This document shows positions 1 to 6,918 of a stretch of DNA of 10,835 nucleotides, piece after piece. The notes under the pieces are model-generated. The model saw nothing but the letters and a program-made list of their open reading frames with translations. It did no database searches and had not been told where the DNA came from. Position 1 is the stretch's first letter; each line of letters begins with the position of its first letter. A program made the translations under genes and the position numbers. The DNA comes from Desulfovibrio sp. UBA4079 (GTDB lineage Bacteria; Desulfobacterota; Desulfovibrionia; Desulfovibrionales; Desulfovibrionaceae): positions 1-10,835 of the forward strand of contig DFYP01000161.1 in the NCBI GenBank assembly GCA_002382645.1, in the 5' to 3' direction.

Positions 1-437
1 GTCTGGGGCGCGACCGCGCGGTTGGCGGTGAGCGCGCCGCGGCGCTGGAGATAGACGACCATGGCCGCCAGCACGATGACGAGGACGAAGATCAGAAGCA
101 CCGTGGGCCAGACGCGGCGGCCGCTGGCGGCCGGAACCGGGGCGTCGCCGGCGCGCCACGAGTTCGTGCGGGAATGCGGCCGGTCCTCGTCTTCCTCCAC
201 GCCGAATTCCTGGGTCACGGCCTCCAGCACCTCGGCCTGGTTCAGGTCCAGGAGCCGGGCGTAGTTGCGGATGAAACCCTTGGCGTACACGGGATGCGGC
301 AGATTCTTGCGGTCGCCCTCCTCCAGGGCCACGAGGATGCGGCGGCTGATCTTGGTGGACTCCATCACCTGCTTCACGGACAGGCCCTTGCGCTCGCGTT
401 CGCGGCGCAGCAACTCCCCCAGTTCCTTCAATGTCAT
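1..437 (-). CDS. RodZ-like helix-turn-helix membrane protein (partial, C-terminus off left edge)
   Basis: The 145 visible residues start with MTLKELGELLRRERERKGLS and contain an N-terminal Xre/RodZ-type helix-turn-helix (about residues 4-70, including the VYAKGFIRNYARLL stretch typical of RodZ). A charged linker (80-107) follows, then one transmembrane segment (about 110-130, PTVLLIFVLVIVLAAMVVYL), then a basic start of the extracytoplasmic part. RodZ links MreB filaments to the inner membrane in rod-shaped cells; this role is inferred from domain order. The ATG at 437 is preceded by GGGAG with a 7-base gap. The gene lies 30 bases after the SurA-like gene and is probably cotranscribed with it. 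The frame stays open to base 3, so the periplasmic domain lies outside the window. An alternative is a DUF4115-type HTH membrane protein not involved in shape, since the part that would decide is missing. Confidence 0.85.
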   Translation of the reverse strand, partial: MTLKELGELLRRERERKGLSVKQVMESTKISRRILVALEEGDRKNLPHPVYAKGFIRNYARLLDLNQAEVLEAVTQEFGVEEDEDRPHSRTNSWRAGDAPVPAASGRRVWPTVLLIFVLVIVLAAMVVYLQRRGALTANRAVAPQ

Positions 438-449
438 GTGTCCACTCCC

Positions 450-465
450 GGCGGCCCGAGCCGCC
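450..465 (-). other. Hairpin in the SurA-like / RodZ-like spacer
   Basis: A perfect 6-bp inverted repeat (GGCGGC and GCCGCC) with a 4-base loop fills half of the 30-base spacer. On the minus strand its 3' arm ends directly against the GGGAG ribosome binding site of the RodZ-like gene. No T-run follows, so it is not a Rho-independent terminator. It could affect mRNA stability or initiation at the RodZ-like gene (inference). Confidence 0.45.
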
Positions 466-467
466 GT

Positions 468-1400
468 CTAGTCCCGATACTCGATGATGGCCTTGTCCCG
501 GAGCTTGTCCAGGTATTCCTTGAGAAAGGTCTCCATCTTCCGGGTGTAGATTTCTTCGTACAGCGTTTCCTTTTCCGCCTCAAAATCCCCGCTGGGCGCC
601 TCCACCACGGAGTCGATGTTCAACAGCGCCTCCTGGGACTGCACCCGGAACGGCTTGCTCACTCCGCCCACGGCCACGCCCTCCAGGGCCTTGCGCCACT
701 CCGGGGCCAGGTCCTTGCGGCCCACCACGCCCAGGTCGCCGCCCTGCTCCGCGCCCGGGCCCTGGGAAAAGAGCCCGGCGGCCTGGGCAAAGGTCGTCTT
801 GCCGGACTCGATGTCGCGCTTCACCGCGGCCGCGCTCATGCCCTCGGGCAGGAGGATGATGCGCAGGTGCAGGTATTCGCCCATCTCGGCCTTGCCGTGC
901 TTCTGGTCAAAGGCCTCGCGCAGCTCGTCCTCGCTGACCACCACCTTGACCAGGCCGGCGACCAGGCTGCGCTTCTTGATTTCCAGGCGCTTGTTCTCAA
1001 AGAACTTCTCCCAGGTCAGGCCCTGGACCTGGAGCTCCTTGCGCAACTGCTCCTCGTTCAGGCCGGTGCGCTCCATGACGGCGCGGATGGCGGCGTTGAC
1101 CTCGGAGTCCGAGATCTTGATGCCGTAGCGCTTGCTCTCCTGCTCCAGGAGGATGTCCATGATCATCTGGTCGATGATCTGGCGGCGCAAGGCGCGCATC
1201 TGCTCGGCGTTCTCCACGTTCACCTGGCCGCTGTCCAGGGCGAACTTGACCTGCTGGGTCACCTCGAAGTCCGTGATGATCTGGCCGTTGGCCACGGCCA
1301 CGATGCGGTCGGCCACGAACTCCGCGGCGCGGACCGGGGCCGCGAAAACCAGAATGAGGAAAAGAAGCGGCAGAAGACGGGAAAGACTGCGTTCGAACAC
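468..1400 (-). CDS. SurA-like periplasmic chaperone with a single parvulin domain
   Basis: The product has 310 residues. A signal peptide covers about residues 1-25 (basic MFERSLSR start, hydrophobic core, APVRAA end). The SurA N-terminal chaperone region covers about 27-165 (DRIVAVANGQIITDFEV, then long helices), the parvulin-type domain about 175-268 (HLRIILLPEG, FAQAAGLFSQGP, GGDLG at 220-224), and a C-terminal helix about 272-310. SurA escorts outer-membrane proteins across the periplasm. E. coli SurA is about 430 residues with two parvulin domains; this one has one. The histidine of the usual HIL motif aligns with Ile, and the second conserved histidine is also absent near 256-262, so isomerase activity is doubtful. 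The start is GTG at 1400, with AAGGAG 5 bases upstream and the signal peptide beginning right there; the frame stays open further upstream but lacks such a site. It is encoded just after the lipoprotein paralogue and before the RodZ-like gene. Confidence 0.88.
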   Translation of the reverse strand: MFERSLSRLLPLLFLILVFAAPVRAAEFVADRIVAVANGQIITDFEVTQQVKFALDSGQVNVENAEQMRALRRQIIDQMIMDILLEQESKRYGIKISDSEVNAAIRAVMERTGLNEEQLRKELQVQGLTWEKFFENKRLEIKKRSLVAGLVKVVVSEDELREAFDQKHGKAEMGEYLHLRIILLPEGMSAAAVKRDIESGKTTFAQAAGLFSQGPGAEQGGDLGVVGRKDLAPEWRKALEGVAVGGVSKPFRVQSQEALLNIDSVVEAPSGDFEAEKETLYEEIYTRKMETFLKEYLDKLRDKAIIEYRD

Positions 1401-1405
1401 GTTGA

Positions 1406-1411
1406 CTCCTT
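1406..1411 (-). promoter_or_regulatory. Ribosome binding site deciding the GTG start of the SurA-like gene
   Basis: Minus-strand AAGGAG lies 5 bases before the GTG at 1400. The open frame continues far upstream without a comparable site, so this motif together with the signal peptide fixes the start. Confidence 0.75.
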
Positions 1412-1458
1412 GCTGCGACGCGCCCGGAAGGCGGCGCGAAATCCGGAAAGACGGGCCC

Positions 1459-1487
1459 ACTGTAGTCTCTTTGAATCCGGGATGCAA
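1459..1487 (-). promoter_or_regulatory. Possible sigma70-type promoter for the SurA-like and RodZ-like genes
   Basis: Within the 104-base gap after the lipoprotein gene the minus strand has TTGCAT (1487-1482), a 17-base spacer, and TACAGT (1464-1459; 4 of 6 match to TATAAT). The spacer is locally AT-richer than its surroundings. The -35 is only half-matching, so this is a tentative internal promoter inside an otherwise continuous unit. Confidence 0.3.
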
Positions 1488-1504
1488 CGCCGCCCGGGCC
1501 CGGC

Positions 1505-2641
1505 TCACTGGGAGCGCTGTTTTCCGGCCTGGGGCTTGGCCTGGGGCGCGGCCTCGGCGGGTTCCTCCAGGTCGCCCTGGTCCACTTCCTGGTCCTCGGC
1601 AGGCTCCATGATGACCCCTTCCCCGGCCTGCTCGTGGCCCTCGCCCGAAACATCTTCCTGGCCCTCGGCCTGGTTCCCGAGCAGGTTCATCTCGCCCCGG
1701 CCCGAGTCGTCGGCCTGGGCCCCCTCCCCGGTCCTGGGCAGGAGATGGGCGCTGACCGCGATCTGGGCCTTGGCGATCTTGGCCGAAAGCCACTGCTCGA
1801 AAGCCTCCTGAAGCTTGACCTCGGCCAGGGCCTGCTCGATGAGCGGGTAGGCCTGGGCCGGGGGCAGCACGGCCGCAGGCAGCCGCTCCACGAGGATCAG
1901 GCTCTGAAAGCCGGCGTCGTCGTGGAGGATGCCCGTGGGCTGGCCGGGCTGAAGCCGGGACAACAGGTCGCGCCACTTCTCCGGCAGCTGGGCGTCGCGC
2001 ACCGTGATCTCCCGCACAGCGGCCGGTCCGCCTCCGGCCAGCAGGGCCGCGATGTCGCGGCGCGCGCGGTACTGCTCCAGGGTCTTGTCCACGGCGTCCC
2101 TGTCCTGGGCCAGGATCACGGCCAGCCGCAGCCGCGGCGGCAGGGAGAACTCCTGGATGTGCTCCTGGTAGTAGGCCTCGGCCTCGGTGTACTCGATGCG
2201 CACCTGGGGCCGCAGGACCTGCTGGAAAAAGCGCTCCAGGTTCAGGTGGCTCCTGAGCTGGCGGCGCCAGGAATCCAGGTCGATGTACTCCTCGATGAGC
2301 ACCTGCTCGAAGGCCCCGGGGGGGTAGTCCGCGCGGATGGTCTCCTCGGCCTTCTTGACCTCCTCGTCCGTGGGCACGAGGTCGCGGGCCTCCATCTCCT
2401 CCTGGACCAGCTCGAGCATGATGAGCTGCCCCAGGATCTGGCCGTATTCCTTCTTGAGCCCGGCCACGGTGGGCGCGGCCGCGGAGATCTCCAGATGGAG
2501 CATGTCGTGCTGGAATTCCAGCTGGTTCAAATAGATGGGCCTGCCGTTGACCCGGGCCACCACCCCCTCCTCCTCGCGGGGCGCGGAGGAGCAGGCGGAG
2601 CAGAACAGGAGCGCGGCGCAGAGGATGAGCAGTCGTTTCAT
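1505..2641 (-). CDS. SurA-like (PpiC-family) lipoprotein with acidic C-terminal tail
   Basis: The product has 378 residues. MKRLLILCAALLFCSACSS is a lipoprotein-type signal with Cys17 as the likely lipidated residue; Cys at the -3 position makes the lipobox atypical. A SurA-type N domain follows (about 25-150: VVARVNGRPIYLNQLEF, ILGQLIMLELVQEEMEARDL), then a poorly conserved parvulin-like region (about 165-258, RLRLAVILAQ to LILVERLPA) without the GGDLG or His motifs. A helical segment (262-293) returns to the chaperone fold. Residues about 304-378 form a Glu/Gly/Asp/Gln-rich, probably disordered tail. The likely role is a membrane-anchored periplasmic chaperone rather than an active isomerase (inference). 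The ATG overlaps the mfd stop by 4 bases (ATGA) and has only a weak Shine-Dalgarno, so translation is probably coupled to mfd. The SurA-like paralogue lies directly downstream. Confidence 0.82.
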   Translation of the reverse strand: MKRLLILCAALLFCSACSSAPREEEGVVARVNGRPIYLNQLEFQHDMLHLEISAAAPTVAGLKKEYGQILGQLIMLELVQEEMEARDLVPTDEEVKKAEETIRADYPPGAFEQVLIEEYIDLDSWRRQLRSHLNLERFFQQVLRPQVRIEYTEAEAYYQEHIQEFSLPPRLRLAVILAQDRDAVDKTLEQYRARRDIAALLAGGGPAAVREITVRDAQLPEKWRDLLSRLQPGQPTGILHDDAGFQSLILVERLPAAVLPPAQAYPLIEQALAEVKLQEAFEQWLSAKIAKAQIAVSAHLLPRTGEGAQADDSGRGEMNLLGNQAEGQEDVSGEGHEQAGEGVIMEPAEDQEVDQGDLEEPAEAAPQAKPQAGKQRSQ

Positions 2642-5600
2642 GAGGTGGCTTCCGTGGCCGGCCCGGCGGCCCGGCCGAGCAGGCCGTCCAGTTCCCGGTT
2701 GAGCGCGGCCATGTTCTCGGTGATGCGGCCCGTCTCGGACAAACGGACCTCCAGCTTGCCGGGCGGCAGGAGCCGGGCCTGCCCGGGCCGGGCGCTGACC
2801 CAGTTCACCAGGTCCTGGGGCTTCACCGCGTCGGTGTCCGGGCCAAAGGACAGGACCGCGCGCGTGGGCGTGAGCTCGGCCCGGATCACCTGGAGCCGGG
2901 AAAGGGTCCGTTTGAGGTGCAGCACGGCCAGAAAGTTCTCCAGGGCCTCGGGCAGGGGGCCGAAACGGTCCCGCAGCTCGGCCTCCAGGTCCTTGAGCGC
3001 GTTCTCGGTGTTGGCCGAGGACAGCGCCTTGTAGTAGCCCAGGCGCTCCCGGGAGTCCTGCATGTAGTCCCCGGGGATGTGCGCCGCGAACACGAAGGTC
3101 AGCTCCGGGTCCGTGACCTGGCGGCGGGACTCGCCCCGCAGCCTGCGGACTTCTTCTTCCAGCATTTCCAGGAACAAGTCCAGCCCCACCCGGCCGATCT
3201 GTCCGGACTGGGACTCGCCCAGGATGTTCCCGGCCCCGCGCAAACGCAGGTCCTCCAAAGCCACCTTGAACCCCGCCCCCAGATAATCCATGTCCAGGAT
3301 GATCCGCAAGCGCCGCCGGGACTGCTCGGGCAGGGCCTCCACCGAGGGCACGATGAAGAAGGCGAAGGCCTGGCGCTCGCTGCGGCCCACCCGGCCGCGC
3401 AGCTGGTAGAGCTGGCCCAGGCCGAACATCTGGGCCTGGTCCACGACGAGCGTGTTGGCGTTGGGGAAGTCCAGGCCGGATTCGATGATGGCCGTGGTCA
3501 CCAGGATGTCCAGCTCGCCGTGCCAGAAGCCGTGCATGGCCTCTTCCAGGCCCTTTTCGGACATCTGGCCGTGGGCCATGCCCACCCGGGCCTGGGGCGC
3601 GAGGCTCTTGACGTATTCCACCACCCGCTCCAGGCCCTGGACCCGGTTGTAGACCCAGAAAATCTGACCGCCCCGGGCCAATTCCTGCTCCAGGACCCGG
3701 CGCAGAAAGGCGTCGTCGCGCTCGATGAGGGCCGTATCCACGGCCTTGCGCTCCGGCGGCGGGGTCTCGATGACCGAGAGTCCGCGCAGGCCCGAAAGCG
3801 AGAGCTGGAGCGTACGCGGGATGGGCGTGGCCGTGAGCGTGAGCACGTCGATGTTCTTGCGGAAATGCTTGAGCTTTTCCTTGTGCTTGACCCCGAAGCG
3901 CTGCTCCTCGTCCAGGATGAGCAGGCCCAGGCGGGGAAAGGCCACGTCCTGGGAGAGCAGCCGGTGGGTGCCGATGAGGATGTCCACCTCGCCCCGGGCC
4001 GTGGCCGCCACCACGGCCTTCTGGCGCTCCTTGGACACGAACCGGCTGAGCATGGCCACGCGCACCGGAAAGCTCTCCATGCGCTTCAAGAAGGTCTGGT
4101 AGTGCTGCTCGGCCAGGACCGTGGTGGGACAGAGCAGGGCCACCTGGCGGCCCTCCAGCACGGCGCGGAAGGCCGCCCGCAGGGCCACCTCGGTCTTGCC
4201 GAAGCCCACGTCGCCGCAGACCAGGCGGTCCATAGGCTCGGGCCGCTCCATGTCCGCGAACACGTCCTGCACGGCCCGGGCCTGGTCCGGGGTCTCCTCG
4301 AAGCCGAAGGTGGTCTCGAACTCCCAGTACAGTTCCGCGGGCGGGCCGTAGCGGAAGCCCTTGGCCACCCTCCGGAAGGCGTACATCTCCACCAGCTCGG
4401 CCGCGATCTGCTCCACGGCCTTGCGGGCCCGCTCCGTGGTGCTGCGCCAGCGCGCCCCGCCGAGCTTGTCCAGGGAGGGCACCACGCCCTCGGGCCCCTT
4501 GTAGCGCTGGACCAGGTTGAGCCGGTCCACGGGCAGGTAGAGCCGGTCGTCCTTGTCGAAAAAGAGCAGGAGGTAGTCGTTGTTGGCCGCCTCGCCCACG
4601 GAGAACCGGTGCAGGCCGCCGAAGCGGGCCAGGCCGTAGTCCCGGTGCACGAGCAGGTCGCCCTCCAGGAGGTCCTCGTAGCGCTCCAGGCCCTCGAAGG
4701 GTTTGTCCCGGGAGACCCGCCGGGTCTCGGCCGCGGGCTCGGGCTGGAGCAGGTCCTCGGCCAGGACCAGCAGCCCGGCCCAGGACAGGTCAAAGCCCTT
4801 CTTGAGCGGCGAAACCAGGGCGAACAGGCCGCGCGCGTCCGGGGAATACTCCGTGGACAGGGCCAGCTCCTCCTGGGCCGCCAGGGTCAGGAACTTGCGG
4901 CGGGAGCGCTCGGAGCGGAAGGAAAGCACGGTCTGGCGGCGGGAGCGCGACCAGTCCCGCAGGGCCGTGGTCAGCGCGGTCCAGGGACGGCGCTGGTCCT
5001 CGGGCTTCCAGAACAGGTCGGCGAAGGCGTTCAGGCCGCGCTCGGACAGTTCCGCGCCCTCGCGGTCCCGGCCCAGGGTCAGGTCCTCGAACACGAGCTG
5101 GCGCTTGTCCCGGAAGGCCTGGCGCGCGCTCTCCTCGGGCCGCAGCAGGAACTGCACGGGCCAGCGCCGTCCCGTGGACTCCTGCTCCCGGCGCAGGAAC
5201 TCCCGCCAGGCAAAGACGTGCTCCTCCAGCCGGGCCCGCAGGTCCGTGGCCGAGGCCAGGATCCAGACCGCGTCCGGCGGCAGATGGGCCTCCAGGCCCA
5301 CGGCGTTCGGCCAGAACAGCCCGGGCCAGACCTGGCCGTCGGCCCGTTCCGCGGACTCCAGCAGGGCCTGCTCCTCGGCCGGGCCCATCTCGCCGGTGGT
5401 CTTGAGCTTGCGCCACCAGGCCTTGGCCGCTGCCCCGTGCTCGCCGGTATAGAGCCCCGGGGCCACGGGCAGGAGCACTGCCTCGGCCAGATCGGCCCTG
5501 GAACGCTGGCTGGCCGGATCGAACAGCCGCAGGCCCTCCAGGGTGTCGCCGAAGAACTCCAGGCGCAGGGGCAGGCCGTAGCCGGGCGCGAAGATGTCCA

Positions 5601-6144
5601 GGATGTCGCCGCGCGCGGCCATCTCGCCCGGGGCCGAGACCAGGGGCCGGGCCGCATAGCCCCAGAGCGCGGCCTGTTCGCGGATGAGCTCCGGCGAGAG
5701 CTCCTCGCCCCGGGTGAGCGTCAGGGTGTTGGCCCGCAGCAGTTCGGGCTGGGGCCAGCGCGGCAGAAGGTTGTCGGCGGAGAGGAGCACGGCCCGGGGC
5801 CTGGGGCCGTAGGCCAGGGCGAACAGCGCGGCCCAGCGTTCGGCCCATTCCTGGGCCTCGGGCCGTTTGGGCAGATACGGCGGCAGTTCGGTCCAGGAGC
5901 GCTCCCAGGGCGGGGCCTCGGCGTCCGGCTCCTGGCCGGGACGGCGGCCGCACTCCAGGAACAGGCGCAGCAGGGCCGCCAGTTCCCGGTGCTCGCGCGC
6001 GCCCGCCGAGACCAGGACCACGCTCCTGCCCTGGGCCAGAAGGCTCTGGGCCAGCAGGGCCTGGGACCCGGGGCCGCTCTTGAAGACGCGCAGGCTGTTC
6101 CTGCGCCCCTGGAGAAATTCGAGGAGTTCCTTGGGCTGCTCCAA
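2638..6144 (-). CDS. mfd: Transcription-repair coupling factor Mfd
   Basis: The product has 1168 residues, close to the 1148 of E. coli Mfd. Mfd is a cytoplasmic ATP-driven translocase that removes RNA polymerase stalled at DNA lesions and recruits UvrA. The UvrB-like module covers about 1-330 (GDILDIFAPGYGLPLRLEFFGD at 179-200 region). The RNA polymerase-interacting CarD-like domain follows (EGDLLVHRDYGLARFGGL at 494-511). The helicase core has Walker A GDVGFGKT (644-651), DEEQ (745-748), TATPIPRT (771-778) and QLRGRVGRS (914-922). The translocation motif begins RGAGNILGESQSG at 969, and a TRCF C-terminal domain (FGPLPE at 1061-1066) closes the protein. No module is broken. The start is TTG at 6144, with GGAAGGA about 5 bases upstream and no better in-frame start. 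A terminator-like hairpin lies just upstream, and the lipoprotein gene overlaps its stop. Confidence 0.98.
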   Translation of the reverse strand: MEQPKELLEFLQGRRNSLRVFKSGPGSQALLAQSLLAQGRSVVLVSAGAREHRELAALLRLFLECGRRPGQEPDAEAPPWERSWTELPPYLPKRPEAQEWAERWAALFALAYGPRPRAVLLSADNLLPRWPQPELLRANTLTLTRGEELSPELIREQAALWGYAARPLVSAPGEMAARGDILDIFAPGYGLPLRLEFFGDTLEGLRLFDPASQRSRADLAEAVLLPVAPGLYTGEHGAAAKAWWRKLKTTGEMGPAEEQALLESAERADGQVWPGLFWPNAVGLEAHLPPDAVWILASATDLRARLEEHVFAWREFLRREQESTGRRWPVQFLLRPEESARQAFRDKRQLVFEDLTLGRDREGAELSERGLNAFADLFWKPEDQRRPWTALTTALRDWSRSRRQTVLSFRSERSRRKFLTLAAQEELALSTEYSPDARGLFALVSPLKKGFDLSWAGLLVLAEDLLQPEPAAETRRVSRDKPFEGLERYEDLLEGDLLVHRDYGLARFGGLHRFSVGEAANNDYLLLFFDKDDRLYLPVDRLNLVQRYKGPEGVVPSLDKLGGARWRSTTERARKAVEQIAAELVEMYAFRRVAKGFRYGPPAELYWEFETTFGFEETPDQARAVQDVFADMERPEPMDRLVCGDVGFGKTEVALRAAFRAVLEGRQVALLCPTTVLAEQHYQTFLKRMESFPVRVAMLSRFVSKERQKAVVAATARGEVDILIGTHRLLSQDVAFPRLGLLILDEEQRFGVKHKEKLKHFRKNIDVLTLTATPIPRTLQLSLSGLRGLSVIETPPPERKAVDTALIERDDAFLRRVLEQELARGGQIFWVYNRVQGLERVVEYVKSLAPQARVGMAHGQMSEKGLEEAMHGFWHGELDILVTTAIIESGLDFPNANTLVVDQAQMFGLGQLYQLRGRVGRSERQAFAFFIVPSVEALPEQSRRRLRIILDMDYLGAGFKVALEDLRLRGAGNILGESQSGQIGRVGLDLFLEMLEEEVRRLRGESRRQVTDPELTFVFAAHIPGDYMQDSRERLGYYKALSSANTENALKDLEAELRDRFGPLPEALENFLAVLHLKRTLSRLQVIRAELTPTRAVLSFGPDTDAVKPQDLVNWVSARPGQARLLPPGKLEVRLSETGRITENMAALNRELDGLLGRAAGPATEATS

Positions 6145-6149
6145 CGCTG

Positions 6150-6156
6150 TCCTTCC
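6150..6156 (-). promoter_or_regulatory. mfd: Ribosome binding site deciding the TTG start of mfd
   Basis: Minus-strand GGAAGGA lies 5 bases before TTG at 6144. No in-frame ATG or GTG occurs between it and the upstream hairpin, which supports the rare TTG start. Confidence 0.7.
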
Positions 6157-6202
6157 AAGAGAAGCAGGCCGCCCCCCGCGTCGCGGGCTTGAGGCGGCCT
6201 GC
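6157..6202 (-). terminator. Terminator-like or attenuator hairpin between cheW and mfd
   Basis: A perfect 10-bp inverted repeat (GCAGGCCGCC at 6164-6173, GGCGGCCTGC at 6193-6202) encloses a second 5-bp hairpin (CCCGC 6175-6179, GCGGG 6183-6187). On the minus strand it is followed by TTCTCTT, a weak U-tract, and then at once by the mfd ribosome binding site. It fits a leaky Rho-independent terminator after cheW, or an attenuator in front of mfd. No T-run is present on the plus-strand side, so it works, if at all, in the cheW/mfd direction. Confidence 0.6.
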
Positions 6203-6225
6203 CGTGATGACGGGAGGGAATCCGG

Positions 6226-6702
6226 CTAGACCTGGCTCAGGGCGTCCTTTTCCTCGCCGGACAGCAGCCGGTTCAGGTCCAGGAGGATGAGCAGGCGGTC
6301 CTGCAGCTTGCCCACGCCGCTGATGTACTCGGACTCCAGGCCCGAGACCACGGGCGGCGGCGGCTCCACGGTGTTGGCCGGAATGCGCAGGACTTCGGAC
6401 ACGGAATCGACCACGAAGCCCACGATCATCTGGTTGATCTCGATGACGATGATCCGGGTGTGCTTGTCGTGGTCGCGGGTCTCCAGGCCGAAACGCTTGC
6501 GCAGGTCCACGATGGGGATGACCTTGCCGCGGAGATTGATGACGCCCTCGACGAATTCCGGGGCTCGGGGGACCTTGGTGATCTCCATGGTGCGGATGAT
6601 CTCCTGCACCTTGAGGATGTCCACGCCGAACTCCTCTTCGCCGATGCTGAAGGTGACCAGCTGGATGAGTTCGTCATCCTGCTTCTTCACGGTCTCACTC
6701 AT
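6226..6702 (-). CDS. cheW: Chemotaxis coupling protein CheW
   Basis: The product has 158 residues, the usual size, and is a single CheW domain (about 10-150). CheW bridges methyl-accepting chemoreceptors and the histidine kinase CheA in membrane-associated arrays. Signature stretches are QLVTFSIGEEEFGVDILKVQ, the NLRGKVIPIVDLRKRFGL segment (56-73) and GFVVDSVSEVLRI (95-107), ending in LLILLDLNRLL. The ATG at 6702 has a GGGGAG site 5 bases upstream. No other chemotaxis gene is in the window, so its CheA and receptor partners must be encoded elsewhere. A sigma70-like promoter lies about 58 bases upstream of the start and a hairpin terminator follows the stop. It may form a leaky unit with mfd downstream. 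Confidence 0.97.
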   Translation of the reverse strand: MSETVKKQDDELIQLVTFSIGEEEFGVDILKVQEIIRTMEITKVPRAPEFVEGVINLRGKVIPIVDLRKRFGLETRDHDKHTRIIVIEINQMIVGFVVDSVSEVLRIPANTVEPPPPVVSGLESEYISGVGKLQDRLLILLDLNRLLSGEEKDALSQV

Positions 6703-6767
6703 GGCTCTCCCCTTTTGGCTGGCGGCGACGCATCCCGATGCAATTGGCCACCGCCCTATTCCTGAAG

Positions 6768-6796
6768 ACTATTGCAACGCCGTTTTTTTTTGTCAA
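6768..6796 (-). promoter_or_regulatory. Predicted sigma70-type promoter of cheW
   Basis: The minus strand reads TTGACA (6796-6791, perfect -35), a 17-base spacer, and AATAGT (6773-6768, 4 of 6 to TATAAT). The spacer begins with eight A residues. The expected start of transcription is near 6760, giving a leader of about 58 bases. This AT-rich island stands out sharply from the GC-rich surroundings. Confidence 0.6.
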
Positions 6797-6822
6797 TGAA
6801 ATTTCCCCTCTGGGTGACAATA

Positions 6823-6838
6823 CCCGGCCAGGGCCGGG
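6823..6838. repeat. GC-rich inverted repeat upstream of the cheW promoter
   Basis: CCCGGCC (6823-6829) and GGCCGGG (6832-6838) are perfectly complementary with 2 bases between them. It lies about 27 bases upstream of the cheW -35 and about 22 bases before the possible -35 of the small plus-strand gene. There is no T-run on either side. It could be a protein-binding site or chance in GC-rich DNA. Confidence 0.3.
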
Positions 6839-6860
6839 GAACGCGGGGGAAAACTCTCAT

Positions 6861-6877
6861 TGACGCGCCAGGCGTCA
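6861..6877. promoter_or_regulatory. Candidate operator upstream of the 72-residue gene
   Basis: TGACGC (6861-6866) and GCGTCA (6872-6877) form a perfect 6-bp inverted repeat with a 5-base centre. It overlaps a possible -35 (TTGACG at 6860-6865), while the -10 (TTAAGC near 6882) is poor. The symmetry and spacing are those expected for a dimeric repressor or activator site, but no regulator can be named from sequence alone. Confidence 0.35.
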
Positions 6878-6918
6878 GAGGTTAAGCGGGGGGGAAATCA
6901 GCGGAGGAAACGCCCTTC

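Noticed and set aside
1491..1504. CCGGGCCCGG-type palindrome after the lipoprotein stop as a terminator
   Set aside because: No loop of sensible size and no T-run on the minus strand; it is likely chance in GC-rich DNA.
174..1811. A 545-codon plus-strand frame across the RodZ-like and SurA-like genes
   Set aside because: It crosses three real minus-strand genes and their spacers, has leucine- and histidine-rich shadow composition, and no ribosome binding site or domain.
1634..3034. A 466-codon plus-strand frame across the lipoprotein gene and the end of mfd
   Set aside because: Same codon-bias shadow effect opposite well-supported minus-strand genes.
2917..6192. A 1091-codon open frame on the plus strand opposite mfd
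   Set aside because: It is the antisense shadow of mfd. Because mfd almost never uses TTA, CTA or TCA codons, the opposite frame lacks stops. The translation is low-complexity (Leu/Gly/Gln/His-rich) with no domain.
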